In this document: positions 1-7,050 of the stretch, piece by piece | Layout of the letters: each line of letters begins with the position of its first letter | Numbering within the stretch: the first letter of the stretch is position 1 | Source of the DNA: Mailhella massiliensis | GTDB lineage: Bacteria > Desulfobacterota > Desulfovibrionia > Desulfovibrionales > Desulfovibrionaceae | Assembly: GCF_020741395.1 (NCBI RefSeq) | Contig: NZ_DYZA01000017.1 | Span: forward strand, 1-15,146 | Reading direction: 5' to 3' | Length of the DNA stretch: 15,146 nucleotides | The notes under the pieces: generated by a model | The model's input: the letters and a program-made list of their open reading frames with translations, nothing else | The model's database searches: none | Told to the model about the DNA's origin: nothing | Translations under genes and position numbers: made by a program

Positions 1-27
1 CGTACCGCATCCTCTTTGAATCCTTGA
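1..27 (+). CDS. C-terminal end of an IS3-family transposase (OrfB), partial
   Basis: Only the last eight codons lie in the window; read from base 1 they give RTASSLNP followed by TGA at 25-27. IS3-family OrfB transposases commonly end shortly after a Y-R-T motif (SP-x-x-YRT), and this tail fits. About 100 bases downstream is a sequence shaped like an IS3-family right terminal repeat, which supports the call. It is the only coding sequence on the plus strand. The catalytic DDE domain lies outside the window, so intactness cannot be judged. With so few residues the family assignment rests largely on the neighbouring end structure. Confidence 0.5.
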   Translation, partial: RTASSLNP

Positions 28-133
28 GAATAGGTTATGAATTTCCGTTCTGACATACAAATCCCCATCAGGTTACAAAGTTCAGCCTACTGGGGCTTTC
101 TTACTTTGTCCACCTGATGGGGAGCATACCACA
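28..133 (+). mobile_element. Right end of an IS3-family insertion sequence
   Basis: Read as a left-end form on the minus strand, the boundary at about 131-133 begins TGTGGTATGCTCCCC and continues ATCAGGTGGACAAAG. A terminal TG followed within about a dozen bases by a run of C is typical of IS3-family ends, which are TG...CA bounded. The element is entered from the left and its transposase stop is at 27. The exact last base (131 or 133) and the target duplication cannot be fixed, because the other end is outside the window. Confidence 0.5.
63..122. repeat. Long inverted repeat inside the insertion-sequence end
   Basis: CCCCATCAGGT at 63-73 is the exact reverse complement of ACCTGATGGGG at 112-122. 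After a small bulge (T74 against CC 110-111) the pairing resumes with ACAAAGT 75-81 against ACTTTGT 103-109. A small apical stem, AGCC 84-87 with GGCT 94-97, may cap it. The outer arm at 112-122 is part of the presumed terminal repeat, so the 63-81 arm is an extra inverted copy of the terminal repeat inside the element. As RNA this would be a strong hairpin just after the transposase gene. No T-run follows, so it is not a standard terminator. Confidence 0.75.
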
Positions 134-241
134 CGCCTTCACAGCGTCGCGGGGGCTTTTTCATATCCGGCGGACACCCCGGACGAAATCCCTACAGGCC
201 CTCCCACGGCCTTCGCCGCAAGCCGCGGCATGCCCTCCTCC
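134..241. other. Noncoding junction between the insertion sequence and the TRAP operon end
   Basis: This short stretch separates the insertion-sequence end from the stop codon of the TRAP permease. It has two small GC-rich hairpins: TCCGG 166-170 with CCGGA 179-183, and GCCGC 215-219 with GCGGC 225-229. Neither is followed by a T-run on the minus strand, so I see no convincing intrinsic terminator for the minus-strand operon. Its natural 3' end may have been displaced by the insertion, or termination may be factor-dependent. Confidence 0.45.
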
Positions 242-2173
242 CTAGCCCTTCATGAGCGCGGGAAGCAGCGTCGACAGGGGCGGGAAAGCGATAATGATGA
301 AAAGGCAGGCAAGGAGCGCTGCCACAAAGGGTATGGCCGAGCGGTACATCGTACCCAGCGAGACGGCGGCCACCTCCTTCATCACAAAGAGATTGATGCC
401 GAAAGGCGGCGTGATGGAAGCCATATTGTCAAGAATGACGATGATGACGCCGAACCAGACGAGATCCCAGCCGAACACCTTGGCGATGGGCACGAAGATG
501 GGCACGCAGATGAGCAGCAGCGGCATGGAAGGCAGAAAGCACCCGAGCACAAGGAACACCAGCACTATGGCGAACATGACGACCATGCCGGGCAGCTCCA
601 TGCCCGCTATGGTATTGGCGAGTACCATGGGGATTCTGGTCATGGCCATGAAATAGCTGAGCACTATGGCGCCGCAGAGCACCGTGAAGCACATGGAAAT
701 ATACTTCGCAGAATCCTTGAGCGTGCTGATGAAGGCCTTCAGGCTGAGGCGGCGCATGAAAAGAGCGAGAAGGAGCGTGCCGCAGGCCCCTATGCCGCCG
801 CCCTCGGTAGCGGTGAACACGCCGCCGTAAATACCGCCTATGACAAGGATGAAAATAAGCATGATGGGCAGGCCGGATTTCAGGGAAACGATTCTCTCGG
901 CCGTGGAAGCGCGGGGCAGGCGCGGCGCAAGAGACGGGTTTTTAACCACCTTGAACCATACGGCCAGCATGAAGCAGAACATGCACACGATACCGGGGAT
1001 GATGCCCGCGATGAACAGATCGCCTATGGACTGCTGCGCCAGCACGCCGTAGATGATGAACGTCGTGCTCGGAGGGATGAGGCAGCCTATGGTGCCGGAG
1101 CAGGCCAGCGTGCCCACGGCAAGGGCGTCGTCGTACATATTCTTGCGCATTTCCGGCAGGGCTATGGCCGCCATGGCTATGCTGCCGGAAAGCACGTCGC
1201 CTACCACGGCCCCGAACAGGGCGCAGGCCACGACGCTCCCCATGGCGAGCCCGCCTCGCATGTGCCCCATCCATCTGCGGGCGCAGTTGTAGATATCCTC
1301 TCCGAAGCGGGCATAGAAGCACAGATAGCCCATGAGCATGAAGAACATGAGCGGCGCCCAGGAATAGCTGCCCGCCGTGGCGTAGAGAGCCTTGCCCGTG
1401 GTGCCGAAAGAGGCCGGAATCCCCTTGAGTTGGGCGATGAAGATCAGCCCCGTGGCAATAAGGGCAAAGGCCACAGGAACGCCGAGGAAAAAGAGAATGA
1501 AAAGCAGCGTGAGACCGGCTACGCCGACCTTGATGGAGGACAGACCGGGAACCCTGTGCGTGGCAACGTACCACATGCAAAGAACGCCCGCCACGGCCGC
1601 GAGAAGGGCCAGCAGGGTCTTTCCCGCGCCGTTCAGGCGCACGGATGCGGCCATGCTCTCAAAAAGCTGCGCAAGCAGGGCCACGGCCAGCAGGCAGAAG
1701 CCGAAGCTTGCAAAATAAATAAAAGGTTCCAATGGGATACGGAGGACAAGCGTCACGGAGGAGGTCTTCATGCCGTACTGGAACGTCGTCCACGCGCAAA
1801 ACAGCACGATGATGACGGACCATAAGCCCGTCACCACCTCAAGCAGCACGCGTGAAGGCTCCCGAAGGCGCGACGTAAGGATATCCATGGTGACATGGCT
1901 TTTCTGCCACTGCGTGATCGCGATGGAGGAAAAAACGACGATCACCATGAGCAGTTCCGTAAGCTCCGTCGTCCCCGGTATGGAACTGCCGAACATGTAT
2001 CTCAGAAACACATCGGCGAAAGTAAGCAGTACCATGAGCATGAACATGCCCATACCCGCCGCGCTGAGAAAGGAGGCCGGCTTTTCCGTCAGCCTCAGCA
2101 TGTTCGCGATTCTGTCCAGCCTGACGGGGAGGCCTGTTCCCTGGGCGGAAACGGTGGTGCGGGGATTCTCCAT
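242..2173 (-). CDS. TRAP transporter fused small and large permease (DctQM)
   Basis: This is the membrane part of a tripartite ATP-independent periplasmic transporter. It uses an ion gradient to import the solute delivered by the binding protein encoded just upstream. Residues about 35-175 are a four-helix DctQ domain, with the family-typical ADVFLRYMF near 53-61 and a TELTELL segment near 69-75. Residues about 185-643 are a DctM domain, with FLGVPVAFALIATGL at 229-243 and the PPSTTFIIYGVLA region typical of the large subunit. DctQ and DctM are separate in many systems and fused in others. I chose the ATG at 2173 (643 residues) because AAGGAAAG precedes it at good spacing. An upstream ATG at 2215 would add 14 residues without an obvious ribosome binding site. 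It is the last gene of the operon and ends close to an insertion sequence. The substrate is not evident. Confidence 0.93.
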   Translation of the reverse strand: MENPRTTVSAQGTGLPVRLDRIANMLRLTEKPASFLSAAGMGMFMLMVLLTFADVFLRYMFGSSIPGTTELTELLMVIVVFSSIAITQWQKSHVTMDILTSRLREPSRVLLEVVTGLWSVIIVLFCAWTTFQYGMKTSSVTLVLRIPLEPFIYFASFGFCLLAVALLAQLFESMAASVRLNGAGKTLLALLAAVAGVLCMWYVATHRVPGLSSIKVGVAGLTLLFILFFLGVPVAFALIATGLIFIAQLKGIPASFGTTGKALYATAGSYSWAPLMFFMLMGYLCFYARFGEDIYNCARRWMGHMRGGLAMGSVVACALFGAVVGDVLSGSIAMAAIALPEMRKNMYDDALAVGTLACSGTIGCLIPPSTTFIIYGVLAQQSIGDLFIAGIIPGIVCMFCFMLAVWFKVVKNPSLAPRLPRASTAERIVSLKSGLPIMLIFILVIGGIYGGVFTATEGGGIGACGTLLLALFMRRLSLKAFISTLKDSAKYISMCFTVLCGAIVLSYFMAMTRIPMVLANTIAGMELPGMVVMFAIVLVFLVLGCFLPSMPLLLICVPIFVPIAKVFGWDLVWFGVIIVILDNMASITPPFGINLFVMKEVAAVSLGTMYRSAIPFVAALLACLFIIIAFPPLSTLLPALMKG

Positions 2174-2227
2174 ATCTCTTTCCTTTATCGAGGCCGAATG
2201 CCTCTCATCATGCAAACGTATGCCGGC

Positions 2228-2265
2228 AGCGTCCGCATCCGCCGCGCTGAAGCGATGCGGACGCT
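2228..2265 (-). promoter_or_regulatory. Intercistronic hairpin between dctP and dctQM
   Basis: AGCGTCCGCATC at 2228-2239 pairs perfectly over 12 bases with GATGCGGACGCT at 2254-2265 around a 14-base loop. It sits in the 123-base gap between the binding-protein stop and the permease start. No T-run follows on the minus strand. A likely role is protection of the upstream mRNA 3' end, or partial attenuation, so that the binding protein is made in excess over the permease. This is common for binding-protein transport operons and is inferred here. Confidence 0.6.
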
Positions 2266-2296
2266 CCGATTATCCCGGAAGCCCGGGGGGATATCC

Positions 2297-3391
2297 TTAC
2301 TTTCCGGCGCCCTGCGTGAATATCTCCATGGAACGGCTTTCCCTCCACGGCCTGGCATAACTGGCCTGAAGTTCATGGATCTTTCTGTTCATGGCCTCGC
2401 CGGGATATCCCGCCTTGTCGAGAATCTCCGTCCATTCCGCAGCCACGGGCGCGACACGTCTGTCGATTTCCGCATATTCCTCATCGGTGAGCACATGGAG
2501 CCTGCCGCCCATCTTTTCCATCCAGATATCAAGGCTCTGATACGGGAGCGTGTTCCAGAACTGCGTAAACACCTGACGGCCGTACTCGCCGGATACGCTG
2601 TCGATCACCGCGCGCAGATCCTCCGGCATATTATCGTACACGTCCTGATTCATCATCACGCAGAACACGAAGCAGGTCGTCTGCACGGCGGTGACATGTT
2701 TGATCACGTCGCCGAGCCTGCGTGATACAAGCAGATCATAATCCACCGTGGCCGCGTCAATGACGCCCTGCTGAATGCTGGTGAACACGTCGGCCATGGG
2801 CACGCTGACTACGGAAGCCCCGAGCGCGCCGACTTTCTGCGCGACCTGATAGTCGCCGAGCACATTGATCTTCTTGCCTTTGAAGTCCTCCAGCGTCCTG
2901 ATGGGATCCTTGCTTCCTATGAGCATGCCCACGGTCTGGGCATGGGTAAAGAGCACCTTCACCCCCTCAAATTCCTTCTTCACTTCGGGGAAGGCTTCCT
3001 GCACGGCAAGGACAAAATCCGTCGGATCTTCCATGGAGACGCCGGGGCTCACCGTGGTGAACACGCGTTCATGGAACGGGAACTGGCCCACGGCCACGTC
3101 GAAGCTGAATTCCGCCATGTCGGCCACGCCGGTTTTGACGGATTCAAAGGCATCGGCCTCCTTGCTCAGGGCCTCGGCGAAATACGGTTCCACCTTGATG
3201 CGGCCGTCGCTGCGCTTTTCCAGCTCCTCCACCCAAGGCTTGAGCGCATGGTTCCAGCGGTTGTGGATGGGGGGAATGGGAAGGTTCAGGCTCAGCACAT
3301 ACTCGGCCTCGGCCGCATGCACGCCGCCGGGAAAGGACATGCCTGCCAGACAGAGGGCCATGCTCAGAAAAACAACGGACAGCTTTCTCAT
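2297..3391 (-). CDS. TRAP transporter periplasmic solute-binding protein (DctP type)
   Basis: This protein captures the substrate in the periplasm and passes it to the fused permease encoded next. The start at 3391 gives a 364-residue protein with a clear signal peptide: basic MRK, a hydrophobic stretch to about residue 19, and likely cleavage after VHA at 24-26. The start has AGGAG just upstream; a longer reading frame to 3613 overlaps the previous gene and is not used. The body shows the DctP pattern, with a D-x-x-x-F-x-G-K-K-I segment at 166-175 and VPMADVFTSIQQGVIDAATVD at 197-217. The position normally occupied by the substrate-binding arginine (GLKxR in SiaP-type proteins) is Asn176 here. 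This suggests a ligand, or a binding geometry, different from the usual carboxylates. The ligand is unknown. Confidence 0.92.
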   Translation of the reverse strand: MRKLSVVFLSMALCLAGMSFPGGVHAAEAEYVLSLNLPIPPIHNRWNHALKPWVEELEKRSDGRIKVEPYFAEALSKEADAFESVKTGVADMAEFSFDVAVGQFPFHERVFTTVSPGVSMEDPTDFVLAVQEAFPEVKKEFEGVKVLFTHAQTVGMLIGSKDPIRTLEDFKGKKINVLGDYQVAQKVGALGASVVSVPMADVFTSIQQGVIDAATVDYDLLVSRRLGDVIKHVTAVQTTCFVFCVMMNQDVYDNMPEDLRAVIDSVSGEYGRQVFTQFWNTLPYQSLDIWMEKMGGRLHVLTDEEYAEIDRRVAPVAAEWTEILDKAGYPGEAMNRKIHELQASYARPWRESRSMEIFTQGAGK

Positions 3392-3441
3392 ATCTTTCTC
3401 CTCGCGCGTCCGTCCCGCCCACCATGGGCAGGACGGGATCA

Positions 3442-5142
3442 TCATAAAAAGGTATGCAGGGGGAATTTGAAGGAAATGCAGGCCCCGGGGCAGGCCAGAC
3501 GGCAGCAGCCGCAATGCCAGCATTCGTCGGGATAGGCCACCTGCGGCGATCCGTCCCCGGCCCTGAGTATCAGCCCCGGGCAGCTTGCCACACATTCGCC
3601 GCATTCCTGGCAATGGCCGCAGTGCAGGCAGCGCTTGGCTTCCTCCACGGCATCTTCCGCAGCAAAGCCCTTGTCGAGTTCCTCGAAAGCCAGCCAGGTT
3701 TCCCGTGCCGTATGAAGTTCCGTGGCCCTGCGGGGGCTCTTCGCATGATAGGTGATATTGACTATTTCATCAAAGGACACTTCATGCTGAACAGCTTTAT
3801 GTTCCAAGTATTTCAGCACGATGCTGCCTTCTTCATCAAGCCACGCATCAACGGCGCGTCCCGCCTCCACGCCAGTGAGAAAGGCGTGAATGTCGAAGGC
3901 CGCCGTGCGCCCCTCGGCCACGGCCGTGGACACCAGAGAAGGATCGCTGGCGCATTCGCCGGCCGCAAACAGCCCGGGAATCGACGAAGCACTGCACGAA
4001 GTCTTCACGCAGCCGCGGGGCGTCTTTTCCATCTTTTCCGCCTTGCTGCCTTCCAGCAGGGAAAGGTCGGCCATAAGCCCGCTTGCGCAGATGACCACGT
4101 CCGCTTCCACGCGCAGCCTGCCGCCCGGGATGAATTCAGCGTGCAGGCTTCCAGACTCGTCAAAGGAGAAGGAGGAAACGGCGTCCGCCGTCACGGCACG
4201 CACTCGCCCGTTCTCCACCTCGATGGAGGCTGCCAGATAGCCGGTGTGAAGCGTGACGGACTCATCGTCGGCCTGCTCGATTTCAGCGCGGGGCACGCGC
4301 ATATGCTCACGGTCTTCCAGGCAGATCAGGCTGGTCTTGGCTGCGCCGAGCCTGCGTGCGGTAAAGGCGCTGTCGAAAGCCACGCCGCCGCCGCCGAGAA
4401 TGACCACCTTCCGGCCTTTGAGGCTTTCGCGGCTCAGGTTGGCGTCCTTCAGAAACGACACGGCAGGAAGCACATGCTCAATGCCCGGAATGCTCAGCAT
4501 GCGGCCTTTACGGTTGCCCACCGCAAGCAGACAGGCGTCGTAGCGGGACATGATCTCGTCGAGACTGATGTCGCGCCCCACTTCCGTATTAGTGAGAATA
4601 CGCACGCCGAGATCAAGAATCATGCCCACTTCGTGATCCACCACGTCCTTGGGCAGACGAAAATCGGGAATGGACTGGCGCGGCACGCCGCCCGCAACGG
4701 GCGAGGCCTCGAACACCGTGACCTCATGGCCGAGCAGCGCGGAAAAATAGGCGCAGGCCAGTCCGGCGGGGCCGGAACCTATGACGGCAATCTTTTTGCC
4801 GCTGGCAGGCAGAACCTTCAATCTGCGCACGTCGGCGGCCCCGGCATCCGCCGCGTACCTTTCCAAGGCGCGCAGGGACAGGGCCTCGTCGTACCGGCCG
4901 CGATTGCACGCGGCCTCACAGGGATGGGGGCACACTCTGCCGGTCACTCCGGGAAAAGGATTGACCGCACGAAGAAGATACAGCGCGCGGGCGGGATCGC
5001 CCTCGGCAATGGCCCGTTCCATCTTCTGAATGGGATTGCCGAGAGGGCACTTGTTCTCACAGGGGGATGTCCGCCCCTGGCCGGAACGCCCGTCGTTGCG
5101 GACATAGACCACATTGGTTTCTTTACTGAAAACAGGAGGCAT
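3442..5142 (-). CDS. GltD-like FAD/NAD(P)H oxidoreductase with C-terminal ferredoxin domain
   Basis: This 566-residue protein probably moves electrons between a pyridine nucleotide and iron-sulfur clusters, most likely serving the flavoprotein encoded upstream. The N-terminus has the cysteine region of GltD-family proteins (C28, C32, C71, C75, C79). The FAD Rossmann motif is at 121-126 (IGSGPA) and the pyridine nucleotide motif at about 249-255 (LGGGGVA). GLFAAGE at 390-396 is the second FAD contact. The C-terminus carries CxxCxxCxxxCP motifs for two [4Fe-4S] clusters: C511, C514, C517, C521 and C541, C544, C547, C551. Two more cysteines sit at 505 and 508. Where GltD has an RR pair for the NADPH phosphate, this protein reads LEDR (275-278), which may favour NADH. 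The ATG at 5142 has AAGGAG upstream. It is not a glutamate synthase subunit in context, since no gltB is present. Confidence 0.9.
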   Translation of the reverse strand: MPPVFSKETNVVYVRNDGRSGQGRTSPCENKCPLGNPIQKMERAIAEGDPARALYLLRAVNPFPGVTGRVCPHPCEAACNRGRYDEALSLRALERYAADAGAADVRRLKVLPASGKKIAVIGSGPAGLACAYFSALLGHEVTVFEASPVAGGVPRQSIPDFRLPKDVVDHEVGMILDLGVRILTNTEVGRDISLDEIMSRYDACLLAVGNRKGRMLSIPGIEHVLPAVSFLKDANLSRESLKGRKVVILGGGGVAFDSAFTARRLGAAKTSLICLEDREHMRVPRAEIEQADDESVTLHTGYLAASIEVENGRVRAVTADAVSSFSFDESGSLHAEFIPGGRLRVEADVVICASGLMADLSLLEGSKAEKMEKTPRGCVKTSCSASSIPGLFAAGECASDPSLVSTAVAEGRTAAFDIHAFLTGVEAGRAVDAWLDEEGSIVLKYLEHKAVQHEVSFDEIVNITYHAKSPRRATELHTARETWLAFEELDKGFAAEDAVEEAKRCLHCGHCQECGECVASCPGLILRAGDGSPQVAYPDECWHCGCCRLACPGACISFKFPLHTFL

Positions 5143-5186
5143 CTCCAGCTCCTTGAAAAATGATATCGAAAAAAGACGCGCCGTTT

Positions 5187-6848
5187 CTACCGGACGACGG
5201 GCATGCGCCATTCACAGCGGGGTACGCCGTCCATCTGGAAGACGACAAGCAGCTTGTCGTCGTAGGAATGATCCTCTTCGGGATAGTCGGTGCGCTTGTA
5301 GACGAATCTGGTCTCCCTGCGCTCAAGAGTGGCCATGGTGGTCAGAAGGCAGGTACGCAGAAGGTGGAAGGATTCATGGGCCCGCATGAGCTCATGCAGA
5401 TCGGCGGCCATGACTTCGTTCATACGGCTTTCAATGTAGGTCAGCTTGTCCAGAGCTATGCTCATGCCCCGGCCGCTGCGCACATAGCCCATGTAGTAGT
5501 TCATGACCTGTCGTATGGCGGCCTCGAACTTTTCCTGCCGTATGCCGTCTTCCGTATGCAGGGGGAGGAAAACCCTTTCCTTTTCCTGAAGAAGTTGCGC
5601 CTCGTCCATGTCGGCGAGGGCATAGCGGGAGCAGGCTTCCACGGCATGCGCCCCGGCAATGTAGCCGCTGCACAGGGAACCGGAAAAATCGTGGAACATG
5701 CTCCCGCCGAACAGCCCCTTCACAGTGCGCGACTCAAAATTGTCCGCAAGGTACATGATGCCGTTGATATAGATTTCGGAAAGCTCCACTTCCATGGGCT
5801 TGCGGCTGAAGTCTATGCCGGCCTGCGCGCAGTAGTCGTTCCAGGTTTCCTTGTCGCCGGGCATGCTGTCGTATTGCAGATGGTGCAGGATATCCTTGTC
5901 GATATGCGTGAGATCAAGCACGAAAGGCGGCCCGTTGCCCTCGGACTGCTCCTGCGCCGTCCCGCGCACCAGAAGGCAGCGGGGGCCGACTTCCATCATG
6001 GGATGGTACTTGCCCATGTACCTCTCGCCGAGGGCGTTGACGGCTTTCGCGCCGCTGGAGGTGATGCCGTTCATGCCGGGGCAGCCCCATCCCTTGGGAA
6101 TCAGCGTGGCCTCCTGCTCGGTGTCCAGCGTGATGATCTCCGCCCCGGCTTCGTAGCCCAGGGCTATCTGACTGCCGGTAACAAAGGGGGAAAAGGCGAT
6201 GTTGAAGGGATTGAGGGATGAGTTGACCGTCACGCGTCCGGTAAGACGCCCGAGCGCCAGCACCACGGAACGGGCACGAATCACATGGAAAGAACCGTCG
6301 AGCACATGGAAGCCCGCCGCGCCGACTACGCGGCCGTCTTCGACAAAAAGCTTCGTGCACTGAAAATATTCCAGAGTTTCCACACCCTTGGAACGAATGA
6401 GCCCGCCGAGCCTGCGTTTGATGTACTTGCCGTTGTTGATATGCGTCCACCAGCTGCCCGGCTGACCGAAACCGGTCGTGCGGTAAAAACTGCCGTCGGG
6501 GTTATGCAAAAACTCGATGCCCAGAGATTTGAGCATTTCTATCATGCGGGGCATGACCTCGAGCCACTGCTTCACCTGTGCCGGCGTGTAGCCCGTCATG
6601 GGCGTGCAGTAAAAATCTATGGCCGTAGCCGCGTCATCGCCGGGAGCTCCGCTGTTCAGCACCGCCATGAAATGATCGTTGCCGCCTCCCAGCGAACCGC
6701 AGCTTTCCAGCTTGCCCTTGTCCGCCAGAAGCACACGAACGCCCTTGCCGCACGCCGCGAGCGCCGCGCCGCAGCCGGATGCGCCCGCACCGAGGACAAG
6801 CACGTCGGTCTCATGGTTCATGACCGCAATCTCTCCAGTATCGTGCAT
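5187..6848 (-). CDS. FAD-dependent oxidoreductase of the FrdA/AprA superfamily
   Basis: This 553-residue flavoprotein is probably the catalytic subunit of a cytoplasmic reductase or dehydrogenase. It has no signal peptide. The FAD Rossmann motif GAGASG is at 20-25 and a GGGNDH segment at 54-59. The C-terminal FAD contact is GLFGGSMFHDFSG near 378-390. It ends with ETRFVYKRTDYP (512-523), resembling the SR...YR-x-DYP/FP region of fumarate and adenylylsulfate reductases. The middle part (GYEAGAEIITLD, 231-242; GPRCLLVRGTAQEQSEG, 288-304) reads more like adenylylsulfate reductase alpha subunit than fumarate reductase. The FrdA motifs QYHPT and RGEGG are not visible. It is shorter than typical AprA (over 600). 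The chosen ATG at 6848 follows a perfect AAAGGAGGT six bases away. It is the first gene of the operon. The substrate is unknown. Confidence 0.85.
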   Translation of the reverse strand: MHDTGEIAVMNHETDVLVLGAGASGCGAALAACGKGVRVLLADKGKLESCGSLGGGNDHFMAVLNSGAPGDDAATAIDFYCTPMTGYTPAQVKQWLEVMPRMIEMLKSLGIEFLHNPDGSFYRTTGFGQPGSWWTHINNGKYIKRRLGGLIRSKGVETLEYFQCTKLFVEDGRVVGAAGFHVLDGSFHVIRARSVVLALGRLTGRVTVNSSLNPFNIAFSPFVTGSQIALGYEAGAEIITLDTEQEATLIPKGWGCPGMNGITSSGAKAVNALGERYMGKYHPMMEVGPRCLLVRGTAQEQSEGNGPPFVLDLTHIDKDILHHLQYDSMPGDKETWNDYCAQAGIDFSRKPMEVELSEIYINGIMYLADNFESRTVKGLFGGSMFHDFSGSLCSGYIAGAHAVEACSRYALADMDEAQLLQEKERVFLPLHTEDGIRQEKFEAAIRQVMNYYMGYVRSGRGMSIALDKLTYIESRMNEVMAADLHELMRAHESFHLLRTCLLTTMATLERRETRFVYKRTDYPEEDHSYDDKLLVVFQMDGVPRCEWRMPVVR

Positions 6849-6920
6849 GAAAGACCTCCTTTCCAGCTTTCCTGCTTTCATCCCGGTTATGAAGTTTCAG
6901 AAAAAACTGCAGTAGTGCGT

Positions 6921-6950
6921 TTGCGTCATTTTTGCACTTTTTTTCACTTT
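6921..6950. promoter_or_regulatory. AT-rich control region with tandem 10-base repeats upstream of the flavoprotein operon
   Basis: TTTGCACTTT at 6931-6940 is followed directly by TTTTCACTTT at 6941-6950, differing at one base, and preceded by the weaker TTGCGTCATT at 6921-6930. The 10-base spacing places the copies on one face of the helix. The block lies between the terminator of the regulator gene and the start of the flavoprotein operon, where a promoter must exist. I cannot assign convincing -35/-10 boxes. It is a candidate activator site, possibly for the adjacent Crp/Fnr protein, although the repeats are direct rather than palindromic. Confidence 0.3.
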
Positions 6951-6981
6951 TCATGATCTTTCTCCCCACATTTTCAGGCAG

Positions 6982-7027
6982 AAAAAACGCCCCCGGAGCC
7001 CTGCACTACAGGTTTGCTCCGGGGGCG
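6982..7027 (-). terminator. Intrinsic terminator of the Crp/Fnr regulator gene
   Basis: CGCCCCCGGAGC at 6988-6999 and GCTCCGGGGGCG at 7016-7027 form a perfect 12-base GC-rich stem. On the minus strand the stem is followed by six T (A-run 6982-6987). It lies 23 bases after the regulator stop codon. It separates the regulator transcript from the flavoprotein/TRAP operon downstream, so the operon should have its own promoter. Confidence 0.93.
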
Positions 7028-7050
7028 GCCCCACAGAAAAAGCATGCTTC

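Noticed and set aside
230..1825. Long plus-strand open frame of 531 codons
   Set aside because: It is antisense to the TRAP permease and its translation is a low-complexity His/Glu/Arg/Gly-rich shadow produced by GC-rich codon use. It has no family motifs and no plausible ribosome binding site.
3392..3613. Upstream extension of the binding-protein frame to 438 residues
   Set aside because: It overlaps the 3' end of the GltD-like gene. The start at 3391 begins a clear signal peptide and has a good ribosome binding site.
3454..5163. Plus-strand open frame of 569 codons opposite the GltD-like gene
   Set aside because: The minus-strand frame has complete FAD and iron-sulfur motifs and a good ribosome binding site. 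The plus frame has no recognisable domain.
5160..6221. Plus-strand open frame of 353 codons opposite the flavoprotein gene
   Set aside because: Antisense shadow; the composition mirrors the codons of the minus-strand gene and shows no motif.
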